Shown here in pieces: positions 47,596-57,184 of a DNA stretch of 64,000 nucleotides. Within the stretch, counting starts at the first letter, position 1. Each line of letters starts with the position of its first letter. A program made the translations under genes and the position numbers. Source of the stretch: Proteus cibi (lineage in GTDB: Bacteria; Pseudomonadota; Gammaproteobacteria; Enterobacterales; Enterobacteriaceae); the NCBI RefSeq assembly GCF_003144405.1, contig NZ_PENW01000016.1, positions 144,478-208,477 of the forward strand, read 5' to 3'. A model generated the notes under the pieces. That model was given only the letters and a program-made list of their open reading frames with translations, made no database searches and was not told the DNA's origin.

Positions 47596-49464
47596 TTAAA
47601 ATGCAAAACAAGAACAGCCTAAAGCGCCCCAAAATGCATTATCATCTGAAATAGGAATGGATGATTGGCGAGCGATATCATGTTGATGCCCATGAACATG
47701 GCAGGCGCCACAGCATTGATGTAGCTGATTTAACACCGCTGTTTTTGTCTCTTGTTGTAAGTAAGAATAATGACCTGGTACTTTGATCACCGGCGACCAA
47801 TCAGGTAATACAGGAATAGAAGGCGGTGTTAATGCTGAAAAATCACCATTTGCATACACAATTTTGCCATCTACGACCGTTAAAAGTGATTCAATCGCTT
47901 TGATTTCATTTTCCGGCACTCGAAAATAATCAGCAGAAAGGGCGATAAAGTCGGCAAGTTGACCTGCTTTAATTTGACCTTTTTTACCTTGTTCATTGGA
48001 GAACCATGAACTTCCCATCGTCCATAACATAAGCGCTGTATCTCTGTCTAAACGATTATCGCCGTCATACATTTGCATGCCCCCTACAGTACGCCCTGAC
48101 ACTAACCAATAAAGCGCTGTCCACGGATTGTAACTAGCAACACGAGTTGCATCTGTACCTAATCCAACAGGCACTTGTGCATTTAACATTTTGGCGACAG
48201 GGGGTGTTTGTTTCAGTGCTTTTGTACCATAACGTTGTGCAAAATATTCGCCTTGGAACGCCATACGATGTTGAATTGCTAATCCACCGCCAAGCGCTTT
48301 AACGCGTTCAATATTTTTTTCACTGATGGTTTCAGCATGATCGAAAAACCAATGCAAGCCATCGAAAGGAATGTCTTTATTGACTTTTTCAAAGACATCT
48401 AGCATACGGCTAATGGATTCGTTATAAGTGGCATGTAAACGAAATGGCCAGCGATGTTCGACTAAATGACGGATCACTTTTTCTAATTCAGCTTCCATAT
48501 TTTCAGGAAGATCAGGTCTTGGCTGTAAGAAGTCTTCAAAATCAGCCGCAGAAAAAACCAACATTTCACCCGCACCGTTATGACGATAAAAATCACTGCC
48601 ATCACCAGGTGATACCATTGATGTCCATTGTTGGAAATCTTCAAACTCTTGCTTTGGTCTTTGGGTAAATAAATTATAAGCAATACGAATCGTTAATTGG
48701 TTATTTTTGGCAAGTTCATCAACAACTTGATAATCTTCAGGATAATTTTGAAAACCACCACCCGCATCAATAGCGCTCGTGACACCAAGACGATTTAATT
48801 CTCTCATAAATTGGCGGGTTGAATTCACTTGATATTCAAGAGGTAATTTAGGGCCTTTTGCTAATGCAGAATAGAGCAACATCGCGTTAGGTTTTGCTAT
48901 CAATAATCCGGTCGGGTTGCCATGTTCATCACGCTGAATTTCGCCACCGGGTGGATTGGGGGTTTCTTTGGTGTAACCAATCGCACGCAATGCGGCTTTG
49001 TTTAGCAATGCACTGTCATAGAGGTGTAATACAAAAACTGGCGTATCCGGAGAAACCGCATTAATTTCGTCTAGCGTTGGCATACGACGCTCTGCAAATT
49101 GAAACTCGCTCCAACCACCAACAACACGTACCCATTGAGGTGACGGTGTCACTTGGGCTTGAGCCTTTAACATATCAAGGGCAATAGACAGAGAGGGTAC
49201 GCCTTCCCACCGTAATTCTAGGTTGTAATTTAGTCCACCGCGAATGAGGTGCAGGTGTGAGTCATTAAGCCCAGGAATAATAACGTGGTTTTTTAGATCA
49301 ATGATTTTTGTTTCTGCATTTTGAAACTGCATCGCTTCATCATTTGAGCCAATAAAAAGAAATTTACCTTGATAGACAGCTATTGCTTGAGCGAGAGGGT
49401 TTTCTCTATCAAGAGTATGGATCTCACCATTGATAAATATTTCAGTTGCGAAAGTTTTATTCAT
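47596..49464 (-). CDS. Amidohydrolase (YtcJ/Amidohydro_3-like) with Cys/His-rich tail
   Basis: This 622-residue metal-dependent hydrolase has IIPGLNDSHLHLIRGG near residue 70 (metal-binding SHLH), RLHATYNESISR, FFDHAETI and GLGTDATRVASYNPW. The YtcJ group hydrolyses N-substituted formamides or related amides. The last 45 residues are unusual: CCGACHVHGHQHD followed by GCSCFAF, with clustered Cys and His likely to bind metal. There is no signal peptide. It is the first gene of a two-gene unit with an MFS exporter. Confidence 0.8.
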   Translation of the reverse strand: MNKTFATEIFINGEIHTLDRENPLAQAIAVYQGKFLFIGSNDEAMQFQNAETKIIDLKNHVIIPGLNDSHLHLIRGGLNYNLELRWEGVPSLSIALDMLKAQAQVTPSPQWVRVVGGWSEFQFAERRMPTLDEINAVSPDTPVFVLHLYDSALLNKAALRAIGYTKETPNPPGGEIQRDEHGNPTGLLIAKPNAMLLYSALAKGPKLPLEYQVNSTRQFMRELNRLGVTSAIDAGGGFQNYPEDYQVVDELAKNNQLTIRIAYNLFTQRPKQEFEDFQQWTSMVSPGDGSDFYRHNGAGEMLVFSAADFEDFLQPRPDLPENMEAELEKVIRHLVEHRWPFRLHATYNESISRMLDVFEKVNKDIPFDGLHWFFDHAETISEKNIERVKALGGGLAIQHRMAFQGEYFAQRYGTKALKQTPPVAKMLNAQVPVGLGTDATRVASYNPWTALYWLVSGRTVGGMQMYDGDNRLDRDTALMLWTMGSSWFSNEQGKKGQIKAGQLADFIALSADYFRVPENEIKAIESLLTVVDGKIVYANGDFSALTPPSIPVLPDWSPVIKVPGHYSYLQQETKTAVLNQLHQCCGACHVHGHQHDIARQSSIPISDDNAFWGALGCSCFAF

Positions 49465-49742
49465 GATTTTTGATTTCCTATTTAAAAGGAATTAACCCTT
49501 TGTTAAATAAAAGGCGTGAGCGTACCGTATTTTATTAGCAATACAGATAACGATTTATTTTTAAAATAAATTAAAGATAAGAAGGTCAGTTTTTTATATT
49601 TATTCCAGCAGGTTTATTAAATTGTAGCTTAAGTTTATTTCATTACCATTTAAAACATTTGCTTTAAGGGAACAAAAAAATGAACAAGATAAAGATGAGC
49701 TAATCTATTGATATTTAATCAAATGTCTATAATTTCTTCATT

Positions 49743-50414
49743 TTAGTCATCAATGTGAGATAAACATTCGCAATCTAATACTGTTATCGATTTGCTCTTT
49801 AATTTAATCGCGTTAATACTCACTAAATGTGCTAAAGCACGATTTAATTGTCTGGTTGAGATCCCAAGCATGGCAGCCAATGGCTCTCTTTTTTCTAATT
49901 GAAAAGAGTATCCTTCTTGCTGAGTTTTAAAAAATAAATATCGGCGCAATTTGAATTCTGAAGAATAGGGTGATTGAGCGTGTTTTAATGATGATTGATA
50001 TAGTTTTTTACTTAATTGCTGGCAAATAAAGGTTAAAAAGCGAGTATCTTGCAATGCTTTTTGTCTGACAATGGAAAGCGGTAACGCTAACAAATAAGAA
50101 GGCACTAAGGCTTGTACCGTACTAAATACCATTTCATCTTTGGCGGAGAAAAGTTCTAAATCACCAATAACACAGAAAGCTTGTTCAAAAGAAAACACCA
50201 CATGTTCACCATTTATTTCGTAACGTTCAATCTGTAACTTTCCCTCTACTAGGCAATATAAATGTGTTGCTTGGCTATTTTGCGTTATTAAATACTCTCC
50301 CGTTTTCACTTCCATTAATCGCATAGAAGACAACAACGTGTCAGATAAATAAGCATCAAGTTGATGCATTAAAATAAAAGCATTACGTTTTTTTTCATCA
50401 TTCACTATTTTCAC
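49743..50414 (-). CDS. Crp/Fnr-family regulator (YeiL-like)
   Basis: The cyclic-nucleotide-type beta-roll (TGEYLITQNSQATHLYCLVEGKLQIERYEINGEHVVFSF) is followed by a C-terminal HTH (EPLAAMLGISTRQLNRALAHLVSINAIKLKSKSI). The architecture and the ISTRQLNRALA helix resemble E. coli YeiL. The GTG at 50414 has the ribosome site GAAAGGAAA and gives 223 residues; a longer TTG start at 50444 is possible. It is divergent from the adenosine-deaminase-like gene, with a 24-bp perfect palindrome between. Confidence 0.78.
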   Translation of the reverse strand: MKIVNDEKKRNAFILMHQLDAYLSDTLLSSMRLMEVKTGEYLITQNSQATHLYCLVEGKLQIERYEINGEHVVFSFEQAFCVIGDLELFSAKDEMVFSTVQALVPSYLLALPLSIVRQKALQDTRFLTFICQQLSKKLYQSSLKHAQSPYSSEFKLRRYLFFKTQQEGYSFQLEKREPLAAMLGISTRQLNRALAHLVSINAIKLKSKSITVLDCECLSHIDD

Positions 50415-50471
50415 TTTTATTTTCCTTTCGCGATTAAGATCCAATTTATTATCGAAAATAGCATACTTTTA

Positions 50472-50495
50472 AAAAAAGGACATATGTCCTTTTTT
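50472..50495. promoter_or_regulatory. Perfect 24-bp palindrome, probable operator
   Basis: The sequence is an exact palindrome: six A, GGACAT, ATGTCC, six T. It is placed 57 bp from both divergent start codons. Crp/Fnr-type proteins bind palindromes of this size, so the neighbouring regulator is the natural candidate. Confidence 0.65.
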
Positions 50496-50551
50496 AGGCT
50501 GGTGGAGATTATTATTATCATGATATTCCTAATATTTAGAGACTCTATTTG

Positions 50552-51547
50552 ATGACATTCAATCCCAGTTTATTACCTAAAGTTGAGCTTCATGTACATT
50601 TAGATACTTGTTTAAGTTATTTTTATATTAAACAGCTAGATCCAACAATAAGCGTTGATAGATTTAATCAGCAGTTTGTTGCGCATAAACCCTGTTTTGA
50701 TTTGGGTGATTTTTTAAGTAAAGTTACGCCACAAATTGATATTTTGCAGACCAAATCAGCAATTACACTGGCAGTTGACGATCTGTTCTATCAGTTGAAA
50801 GCAGACAACGTGATTTACGTTGAGATACGTTTTGCCCCGTTATTACACACCAAACAAGGCTTAACAGATAAAGATGTTGTTGAAGTTGTTATTTCAGCGA
50901 TGAATGATGCTTCTCAAAAATATGATCTTAAAGCAGGCTTGATCCTCTGCACATTACGTCATTTTAGTGCATTAGAGAGTCAGCAAACCGCTAAGTTGGT
51001 TGTGGAGTACCTACATAAAGGCGTAGTTGCTCTTGATTTAGCCGCGGATGAAGCACGTTTTCCTTTAGATAATCATATAGCTGCTTTTGATTATGTTAAA
51101 AAAGCAGGGGGGAATTTAATTGCTCATGCAGGTGAAGCGAAAGGTGCTGAAAGTGTTACTGAAACATTGGAGAAACTGCAAGTGACTCGAGTTGGTCATG
51201 GGGTTAGAAGTATTGAAGATAGTCGAGTCATTAACCAGCTTAAATCTCAAAATATATTATTAGAGATTTGTCCAAGCTGTAATATTATTTGCAATATATA
51301 TGAGCACATAGACCAACACCCGGTTAATCAGCTAAAAAAGCAGGGCGTTAAATTAAATATTAATACCGATGCACGAACGGTTGCCAATACTTCATTAAAT
51401 AAAGAGTATCAGTTATTACATGATATTTTTGGTTGGGATGAAAAAGATTTTCAGCAATGTAATTTCGATGCTCTTAATGCCAGTTTTATTTCAAATGACG
51501 TTCGTAAAAAGCTAATGAATACGCTCAATGATTCTTACGCAAAATAG
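50552..51547 (+). CDS. Adenosine-deaminase-family hydrolase
   Basis: From the ATG at 50552 this encodes 331 residues. Zn ligands and catalytic residues of the family are visible: LPKVELHVHLD (His, His), IAHAGEAKGAESV (His, Glu), RVGHGVRSIED and NINTDART (Asp). It is closer to the Gram-positive-like type than to E. coli Add, and the segment after HVHLD is TCLS where Add has GN/GS, so specificity for adenosine is likely but not certain. It is divergent from the Crp/Fnr gene. Confidence 0.83.
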   Translation: MTFNPSLLPKVELHVHLDTCLSYFYIKQLDPTISVDRFNQQFVAHKPCFDLGDFLSKVTPQIDILQTKSAITLAVDDLFYQLKADNVIYVEIRFAPLLHTKQGLTDKDVVEVVISAMNDASQKYDLKAGLILCTLRHFSALESQQTAKLVVEYLHKGVVALDLAADEARFPLDNHIAAFDYVKKAGGNLIAHAGEAKGAESVTETLEKLQVTRVGHGVRSIEDSRVINQLKSQNILLEICPSCNIICNIYEHIDQHPVNQLKKQGVKLNINTDARTVANTSLNKEYQLLHDIFGWDEKDFQQCNFDALNASFISNDVRKKLMNTLNDSYAK

Positions 51548-51570
51548 CGAACCACACATAATCGTCATGG

Positions 51571-51604
51571 AAAAGAACACCTTTCTTTTTAAGGTGTTCT
51601 TTTT
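51571..51604 (+). terminator. Terminator hairpin
   Basis: AAAAGAACACCTT and its complement flank a T-rich 7-base loop, with T-runs following. It isolates the adenosine-deaminase-like gene from the lux-like operon downstream. Confidence 0.85.
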
Positions 51605-51790
51605 GTTTTTTAAGTGAAAATACTTATTTATCCAATTAAGACGATTCAATCTAGATAAAACAATGTGATATAAAACATAAGAATGGTGAAAGATAATCAC
51701 ATCTTGCCTGTTTTAAGAATAATTACATTTAATAAGTAAAAATAATTGCTGACTATGTTGATATAACCCTTATCAATGTAAGGATACAAC

Positions 51791-52831
51791 ATGTTAGAAG
51801 AGCAGCGTCATGAGATGGATAGTTTAGTTAATCTCGCTCAACCTTATGCTGTTGATAGTTTTGATGATGCACTTTTTACTGCATCTATGAATGAAGCTGA
51901 TAACTGGCATCGCCAAAATAATGCTAACTATCAATCATTATGGCAAAAAATGCCTCAGCCGGTTATTCCGGTTAATTTATTTAAAACGATGGATTTAGCC
52001 ACACCGACACATCGTAACGGTATTTGGCTCAACAGTTCCGGAACTGGGCAACAAGGAAAGACGCAAGTTTTCTTTGATGATGTTAGCTTAACGCGCATTG
52101 AAACCGCGATGACGCAGATTTTCTATCACAACGGTTTAATATCAACAACGCCTGCGCATTTTTTGATGTTATCTCCCGATCCTCAATCTGGCGCTCATGC
52201 TGGTTTTGCAACGGCTTTCTTAAAATTTACCCAATGCGCGCCTATTAAAGAGCGGGTTTTTACCGTGTCAGAATACGGTGAGTTTGATGCAAAATTAGCA
52301 TGGTCAACATTGCAACGTTGGGCGAGTGATCCCGCGCCTATTTATATTCTTGGATTAACCCTTTTCTTTGAACATTTATGCCTAAATCGCCCTGATACAT
52401 TCACACTGTTATCACCGATTAAAGGGCTAACGGGAGGCGGATGGAAAGGGATGACAAAGCAACTTGAACGACCCGATATTATTCAAGGATTAAAACAGAC
52501 CTTACATGCCCCCAATGTCGATATTCGTGATATTTATGGTATGACAGAACATCCTTTACACTACATTAGCTGCAGTGAGGGGCATTTCCATATTCCTGCT
52601 TATTCTCGTTTTGCCATTATTGATGAAACAGGTGATCGAGCACCAAAAGGAAAAGCGGGTTTTATCCAACTTGAAAATCCTTTTTTTGATTCATTAGCAT
52701 CTCAGCGCCTATTAACCCAAGACTTAGGTTTGTGGGGAACACAATGCGCTTGTGGTCATCCATTACCTTATATTCACTATATTGGTAGAGCGACGTCACC
52801 CGAGGGCACTTGTGCTGCACAGGTAAAATGA
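51791..52831 (+). CDS. LuxE-like acyl-protein synthetase
   Basis: This 346-residue protein belongs to the LuxE/PaaK adenylating family. Visible motifs are the phosphate-binding SSGTGQQGK (residues 82-90), TGGGWKG (214-220), YGMTEH (249-254) and DLG near 311, with a CACG zinc-ribbon-like pair before the final IGR (331-333). LuxE activates a fatty acid with ATP and passes the acyl group to a cysteine or to LuxC. It opens a six-gene operon, with the ribosome site AAGGA before the ATG. There is no luxAB, luxD or other luminescence gene in the window. Confidence 0.85.
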   Translation: MLEEQRHEMDSLVNLAQPYAVDSFDDALFTASMNEADNWHRQNNANYQSLWQKMPQPVIPVNLFKTMDLATPTHRNGIWLNSSGTGQQGKTQVFFDDVSLTRIETAMTQIFYHNGLISTTPAHFLMLSPDPQSGAHAGFATAFLKFTQCAPIKERVFTVSEYGEFDAKLAWSTLQRWASDPAPIYILGLTLFFEHLCLNRPDTFTLLSPIKGLTGGGWKGMTKQLERPDIIQGLKQTLHAPNVDIRDIYGMTEHPLHYISCSEGHFHIPAYSRFAIIDETGDRAPKGKAGFIQLENPFFDSLASQRLLTQDLGLWGTQCACGHPLPYIHYIGRATSPEGTCAAQVK

Positions 52832-53907
52832 CAGAAACAATACACATTCGCTTGGCAAACATTAAGCGGTGTTTAATACGCTGCATTAATGGGAATTGGT
52901 TATTCTCTGATGATCCCTTGACGCAAGCATTTTGCCTTGAACGTTTAACGCAATGGGCTTATAGCGACATATTAGAACAAAAAGTGGCTAATGAATTGGC
53001 AGATAAATGCTGGCGAGCCCCGAACAAACTATTAATCGTAGTATCAGAAAAAGATCCCCTAGGTACATTAGAGGCACTACTTGCTGGTTATTTAATTGGT
53101 AGTCCTATCCGAATAAAAGCGCGATTATCCACTCAATGGCTTTATCTATTACGTGCTTATTTAGGTTTAAGTGAAAACGAGTGTGAAATTCTTGATTGGT
53201 CGAGTGAAACTCAAAATAATGAACTCGTCCTGAGCGGCGTTGAAGCGATTTTATTAGCAGGTGGTGATGCGCTTATTCAACATTATCGCAAGGTAACGCC
53301 AGCTCAGATTAAATTAATTGAATTAGGGCCTAAAATAAGTGCAATGGCTATTTTGGGTGACTCATTACCTGATACTTCCCTCATTTTAAAAGAGGTTTGT
53401 TTATTTAGACAGCAAGTGTGTAGCTCACCACGTTTTATTCTAATAGAGAATGAAAATTGCGCTCAACAGCTTTATCAGCGGTTATCTATAGCATTGCCTT
53501 CATTACCCCCATTACCGGAAACATTAAAACTTCAACAAATGGCACAAGTGCACGAATATTCATTATCTCGTGACTTACTCAATAATGAAAAACCGACATG
53601 CTACGATGCGAATTCGGGTTGGGCGATCACTTATCAAACTCAATTTGCACCTCAATATTGGCTTAATTTTGGCTTCCAATTAATTGTAGGCTCCGTAGAG
53701 CATCATTTGCAGTTAGCTCAAAAACAGTGGTTTGCACGCTTACAAACATTGGGTTATCACGGCTCACTTTCGTCAATTTCACCACAACAATATTGCTTCA
53801 CTCGTTATTGCCCCATTGGCGCAATGCATTCTCGCCCGATGACCGCAACGCATGATGGCTTTTTTATGTTAGCCACACTGGTGTTTTTTATTAATCAGGA
53901 AAGGTAA
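52828..53907 (+). CDS. LuxC-like acyl-CoA/acyl-protein reductase
   Basis: The ATG at 52828 overlaps the luxE-like stop (ATGA) and gives 359 residues. It is an aldehyde-dehydrogenase-fold reductase of the LuxC family: LIVVSEKDPLG, ELGPKISAMAIL (about 165-176) and the catalytic cysteine in RQQVCSSPRFILI (Cys198). It should reduce an activated acyl thioester to an aldehyde using NADPH. It is the expected partner of the LuxE-like protein. Confidence 0.83.
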   Translation: MTETIHIRLANIKRCLIRCINGNWLFSDDPLTQAFCLERLTQWAYSDILEQKVANELADKCWRAPNKLLIVVSEKDPLGTLEALLAGYLIGSPIRIKARLSTQWLYLLRAYLGLSENECEILDWSSETQNNELVLSGVEAILLAGGDALIQHYRKVTPAQIKLIELGPKISAMAILGDSLPDTSLILKEVCLFRQQVCSSPRFILIENENCAQQLYQRLSIALPSLPPLPETLKLQQMAQVHEYSLSRDLLNNEKPTCYDANSGWAITYQTQFAPQYWLNFGFQLIVGSVEHHLQLAQKQWFARLQTLGYHGSLSSISPQQYCFTRYCPIGAMHSRPMTATHDGFFMLATLVFFINQER

Positions 53908-53912
53908 TCACA

Positions 53913-54935
53913 TTGAATAAACGGAAAATATTTATCACTGGTGCAAATGGATTTATTGGCACTTATTTATTACCGATGCTTGCAGAACTTGGCGATGAAT
54001 TAACGGTATTGTGTCGTGATCCCAATAAAGTTCACCCTAATCGTCCTAGATTTCCGGAGAATGTGAAAGTGGTAAAAGGGGATTTGTTGCAACCGAAGAC
54101 TTATCGAGAAGCACTTATTGGGCAAGATATTATTATTCATTTAGCCGCTGATTATCGAGTAGGAATAGCACCGAGTCGTTTGGAACACCAAAAAATGTAT
54201 CAAACCAATGTCACTGGCACATTGAATTTGCTTAATGAAGCCAAAAGAGCGCAAATTTCTCAGATTTTATATACCAGCACCACCGCCGCATTAGGCGAAA
54301 CGCAAGGCGTATTGCTTGATGAAACTCACCGTCATAATGGCTATTTTCGTAGTTATTATGAAGAAACAAAGCAAATTGCACACGTATTAGTCGAACGCTA
54401 CCAGCAACAAGGAATGCCGATTAAAATTGCGATTTGTGGCGGTGTATTTGGTCAAGGTGACAATAGCGTTTTAGCACAAACGTTATCTGCTTTTTTTAAT
54501 AAAAAAATCCCATTTCAAGTCAGTACAAACAGTACTTTTCAACTTTGCCATGTTGAAAAGTTATGTGATGGATTATTGCGGTTACTTGCTTTAGATAAAC
54601 CACAAGAAACCGTTCTATTTACTGGCGATGTTTTTTCTATGCCTGAAATTTTCACACTCCTCAGCGAAATACAAAAAACGGCACCATTACCTATCAAAAA
54701 CCGCAGTCGTTTACGACCTTTAGCATGGCTGATGGATAAGCTTGCCTTACTAGGTTTGTCCATGCCTCTTTCCTGTGAAGCACTGCGAATCATGGATGGA
54801 AGTACCTATACCTATTCATCTTATAAAGCAGAACAACAATTAGGATGGACAGCAGGAGAACCATTAAATGACTTTAAGACCTATATCCAAAACCTTGCGG
54901 ATCAATATACATCGTTAAATAAGGAGCGCAAATGA
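53913..54935 (+). CDS. Extended SDR (NAD-dependent epimerase/reductase)
   Basis: The TTG start at 53913 has an AGGAAAGG ribosome site. The 340-residue protein has the nucleotide-binding TGANGFIG (residues 9-16), the DLLQPKTY region, HLAADYRVG, TSTTAALGE and the catalytic Y149-x-x-x-K153 (YEETK). It resembles dihydroflavonol-reductase/HpnA-type enzymes, so it may reduce or epimerise a carbonyl or hydroxyl group. Its stop overlaps the next start by 4 bp. Confidence 0.82.
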   Translation: MNKRKIFITGANGFIGTYLLPMLAELGDELTVLCRDPNKVHPNRPRFPENVKVVKGDLLQPKTYREALIGQDIIIHLAADYRVGIAPSRLEHQKMYQTNVTGTLNLLNEAKRAQISQILYTSTTAALGETQGVLLDETHRHNGYFRSYYEETKQIAHVLVERYQQQGMPIKIAICGGVFGQGDNSVLAQTLSAFFNKKIPFQVSTNSTFQLCHVEKLCDGLLRLLALDKPQETVLFTGDVFSMPEIFTLLSEIQKTAPLPIKNRSRLRPLAWLMDKLALLGLSMPLSCEALRIMDGSTYTYSSYKAEQQLGWTAGEPLNDFKTYIQNLADQYTSLNKERK

Positions 54936-57181
54936 AGCCCAAAACGCTCACTTCGCAATGGGGTAACGTGACGTTGTCACTAGAAACAGAACAACTGTTA
55001 AGTATCAAAGGTGATACGGATAATGCGGTTTTTTATGGGCAAGGGTATGGCGCAGCCTATTTACGTTTGTGGCAACTCGACTTATCTCGTCGAGTTGCTA
55101 GTGGTCGATTAAGTGAAGTCATGGGTAACGGTGCGCTTAGAACAGATATTTTCCAACGTCGTCTAGGGTTGGTTGAGCTAGCCCAAATTGCCGAGCTTGA
55201 TGATAAACATGCACAACCTAATAGCTGGCAGGCGACTCAATTCCAACATATTACCGCGTATATCGCGGGTATTAATCAAGCCATTAAAACGCTAAAAATC
55301 CGCCCAATAGAGTGCTTATTGTTGCGTTATCAACCAGAGTTATTTACCACAACAGATAGCTACCTGTTAGGGCAACTAAAATATTTTATTAATTCAGCTT
55401 GGCAATATGAGTTATTTAATACCCGTTTAGCCAATCGGTTGACATCCTCTCAACATCAGCAACTTTTATCTACCTTTAGCCTTGAAGGTAATCAAATTCC
55501 ACCATTACCTTTAGATAAACAGGGTGAATATTATTCTGAAGTGATCGCGGCATTTAAAGAAGGGTTAAAAGGCTTACAACATTTAGGATTAGCCTCGCCA
55601 GATACGGGATCTAATGTTATTGCAGTCAATGGCTCGCTGACTGCATCAGGTAAACCCATGTTAGCCGCCGATCCGCATATGGGACACGTTAATCCCAGTT
55701 TTAATCTGTTATGCCGTTTAGAGAGCAAAGAAGGTTTAAGTGTGATGGGTTCACATTTCCCTGGTTCACCGGGCATTATTGTGGGACGAAATTCCCATGC
55801 AGCTTGGGGAATGGTCGGTATTATGGCGGATAACCAAGATTTATTTTGGGGGCGCATTGATTTAGAAAATGAGAAGGTCGAAACCATCAATGGATGGGAG
55901 CCATTAACCAAAAGAACGCATACCATTGGCTTAACCTCAAAGCGTCAACATACTTTTGTCACTTATGATTATTCACAAGGTCGCTTAATGTCTGAAAAAG
56001 CGGGATATGGTCTATTTTTACGCTGGCCTGCCTTAGATAATCCAAGTGGTGATATTACTTTTTATCAGCTTGCAAAATGCCATAACTGGACATCATTTAG
56101 AGAAGCCTTAAGACAGGTGAAAAATTCCCCTATGATGGTGGGATATGCAGATATCCACGGTGATATTGGCTTACAAAGTATGGGGTATATTCCTCAGCGC
56201 CACAGAGAATTAGGCAGTCTAGTCCTCAGTTTAACGGAGCCATTACATCAGTGGCAAGGTTATGTTCCTTTTGACGATTTACCCGCTGAATACAACCCAG
56301 AATGTGGATATGTTCTTTATGCTAATCAATACAGTGATCGACTCTTTGATGGAAAACCGGCGCTATCTAATCGCTGGCATCCACCGACAAGAGCTTTACG
56401 TATTGAACATCTGATCCTGCAAACTCAGCAACATACTTTTGAAACTTTTCGCCAGATACAAGATGACAAAAAAGATGTTTTTGCCCAACGTGCACTCGCT
56501 TTTTTACTCCCTTATGTACCTGAAGATAAAATCCTTTCTCAATGGGACGGTGATACCCAACAATTAGCGGCATCACGGCTTTTTGATGTATGGACCCAGC
56601 ACCTCACCGACAAAGTTTTAGGAAAGGTACTCAAAAGAGGATCACGTGCTCTGTATACGGATTTTTGGCCAAGTTGTCGTTGGAGTATTCTCAATATTCT
56701 GCAATACCATCTTCACGATTGGCAATTTGAGCAAGATGATCTTTCCTCCTTAATTCGTGAAACCTATGCCAGCGCATTAATTGCCAGCCAGAAAATGGAG
56801 CGTCCTTATGTTGAATTTCAGCATAGTATCAAAAAACCATTGTGGCTTAATCATCTCTTAACGGGTCGTTACCCTTATCAAGGCGGTAATCGAGAAACCA
56901 TTCATGCAACAAGGCAGAATGCGGATTTCTTGACGCAATCCCAAATAGGTAATAGCAACACCATTAAAACCAAGCCATATACCTTTGGCCCTGGTTTTAA
57001 ATTGATCGCCCATTTAACTCCTCAAGGCGAATGCCACTATTTAATCAACACCCCAGCAAAAGGAAATCCTTTTTACTGGAAACTACGTCCTGTATTGAAA
57101 TGTTGGCAAACAGGAACTCGACACGAAACCGTTTTGCCTCTTTGTGAGAAGAACCATCATTGTAATGATAGAAAGGAATAA
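54932..57181 (+). CDS. Penicillin-acylase-family Ntn hydrolase
   Basis: This 749-residue protein has the family core: an N-terminal alpha-chain-like part, the processing/catalytic TGSNVIAV (Ser227 as the new N-terminal nucleophile), ADPHMGH (about 246-252) and a long beta-chain part with GRNSHAAWGMVG and AYGLFLRW-type elements. Family members cleave amide-linked acyl groups from penicillin, acyl-homoserine lactones or lipids. No signal peptide is present, unlike most periplasmic relatives, so it probably matures in the cytoplasm. The ATGA overlap indicates translational coupling. Confidence 0.83.
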   Translation: MKPKTLTSQWGNVTLSLETEQLLSIKGDTDNAVFYGQGYGAAYLRLWQLDLSRRVASGRLSEVMGNGALRTDIFQRRLGLVELAQIAELDDKHAQPNSWQATQFQHITAYIAGINQAIKTLKIRPIECLLLRYQPELFTTTDSYLLGQLKYFINSAWQYELFNTRLANRLTSSQHQQLLSTFSLEGNQIPPLPLDKQGEYYSEVIAAFKEGLKGLQHLGLASPDTGSNVIAVNGSLTASGKPMLAADPHMGHVNPSFNLLCRLESKEGLSVMGSHFPGSPGIIVGRNSHAAWGMVGIMADNQDLFWGRIDLENEKVETINGWEPLTKRTHTIGLTSKRQHTFVTYDYSQGRLMSEKAGYGLFLRWPALDNPSGDITFYQLAKCHNWTSFREALRQVKNSPMMVGYADIHGDIGLQSMGYIPQRHRELGSLVLSLTEPLHQWQGYVPFDDLPAEYNPECGYVLYANQYSDRLFDGKPALSNRWHPPTRALRIEHLILQTQQHTFETFRQIQDDKKDVFAQRALAFLLPYVPEDKILSQWDGDTQQLAASRLFDVWTQHLTDKVLGKVLKRGSRALYTDFWPSCRWSILNILQYHLHDWQFEQDDLSSLIRETYASALIASQKMERPYVEFQHSIKKPLWLNHLLTGRYPYQGGNRETIHATRQNADFLTQSQIGNSNTIKTKPYTFGPGFKLIAHLTPQGECHYLINTPAKGNPFYWKLRPVLKCWQTGTRHETVLPLCEKNHHCNDRKE

Positions 57182-57184
57182 CTC

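Noticed and set aside
51791..53907. A true luminescence operon
   Set aside because: Only luxE- and luxC-like genes are present; luxA, luxB and luxD are missing, and the other genes belong to different families.
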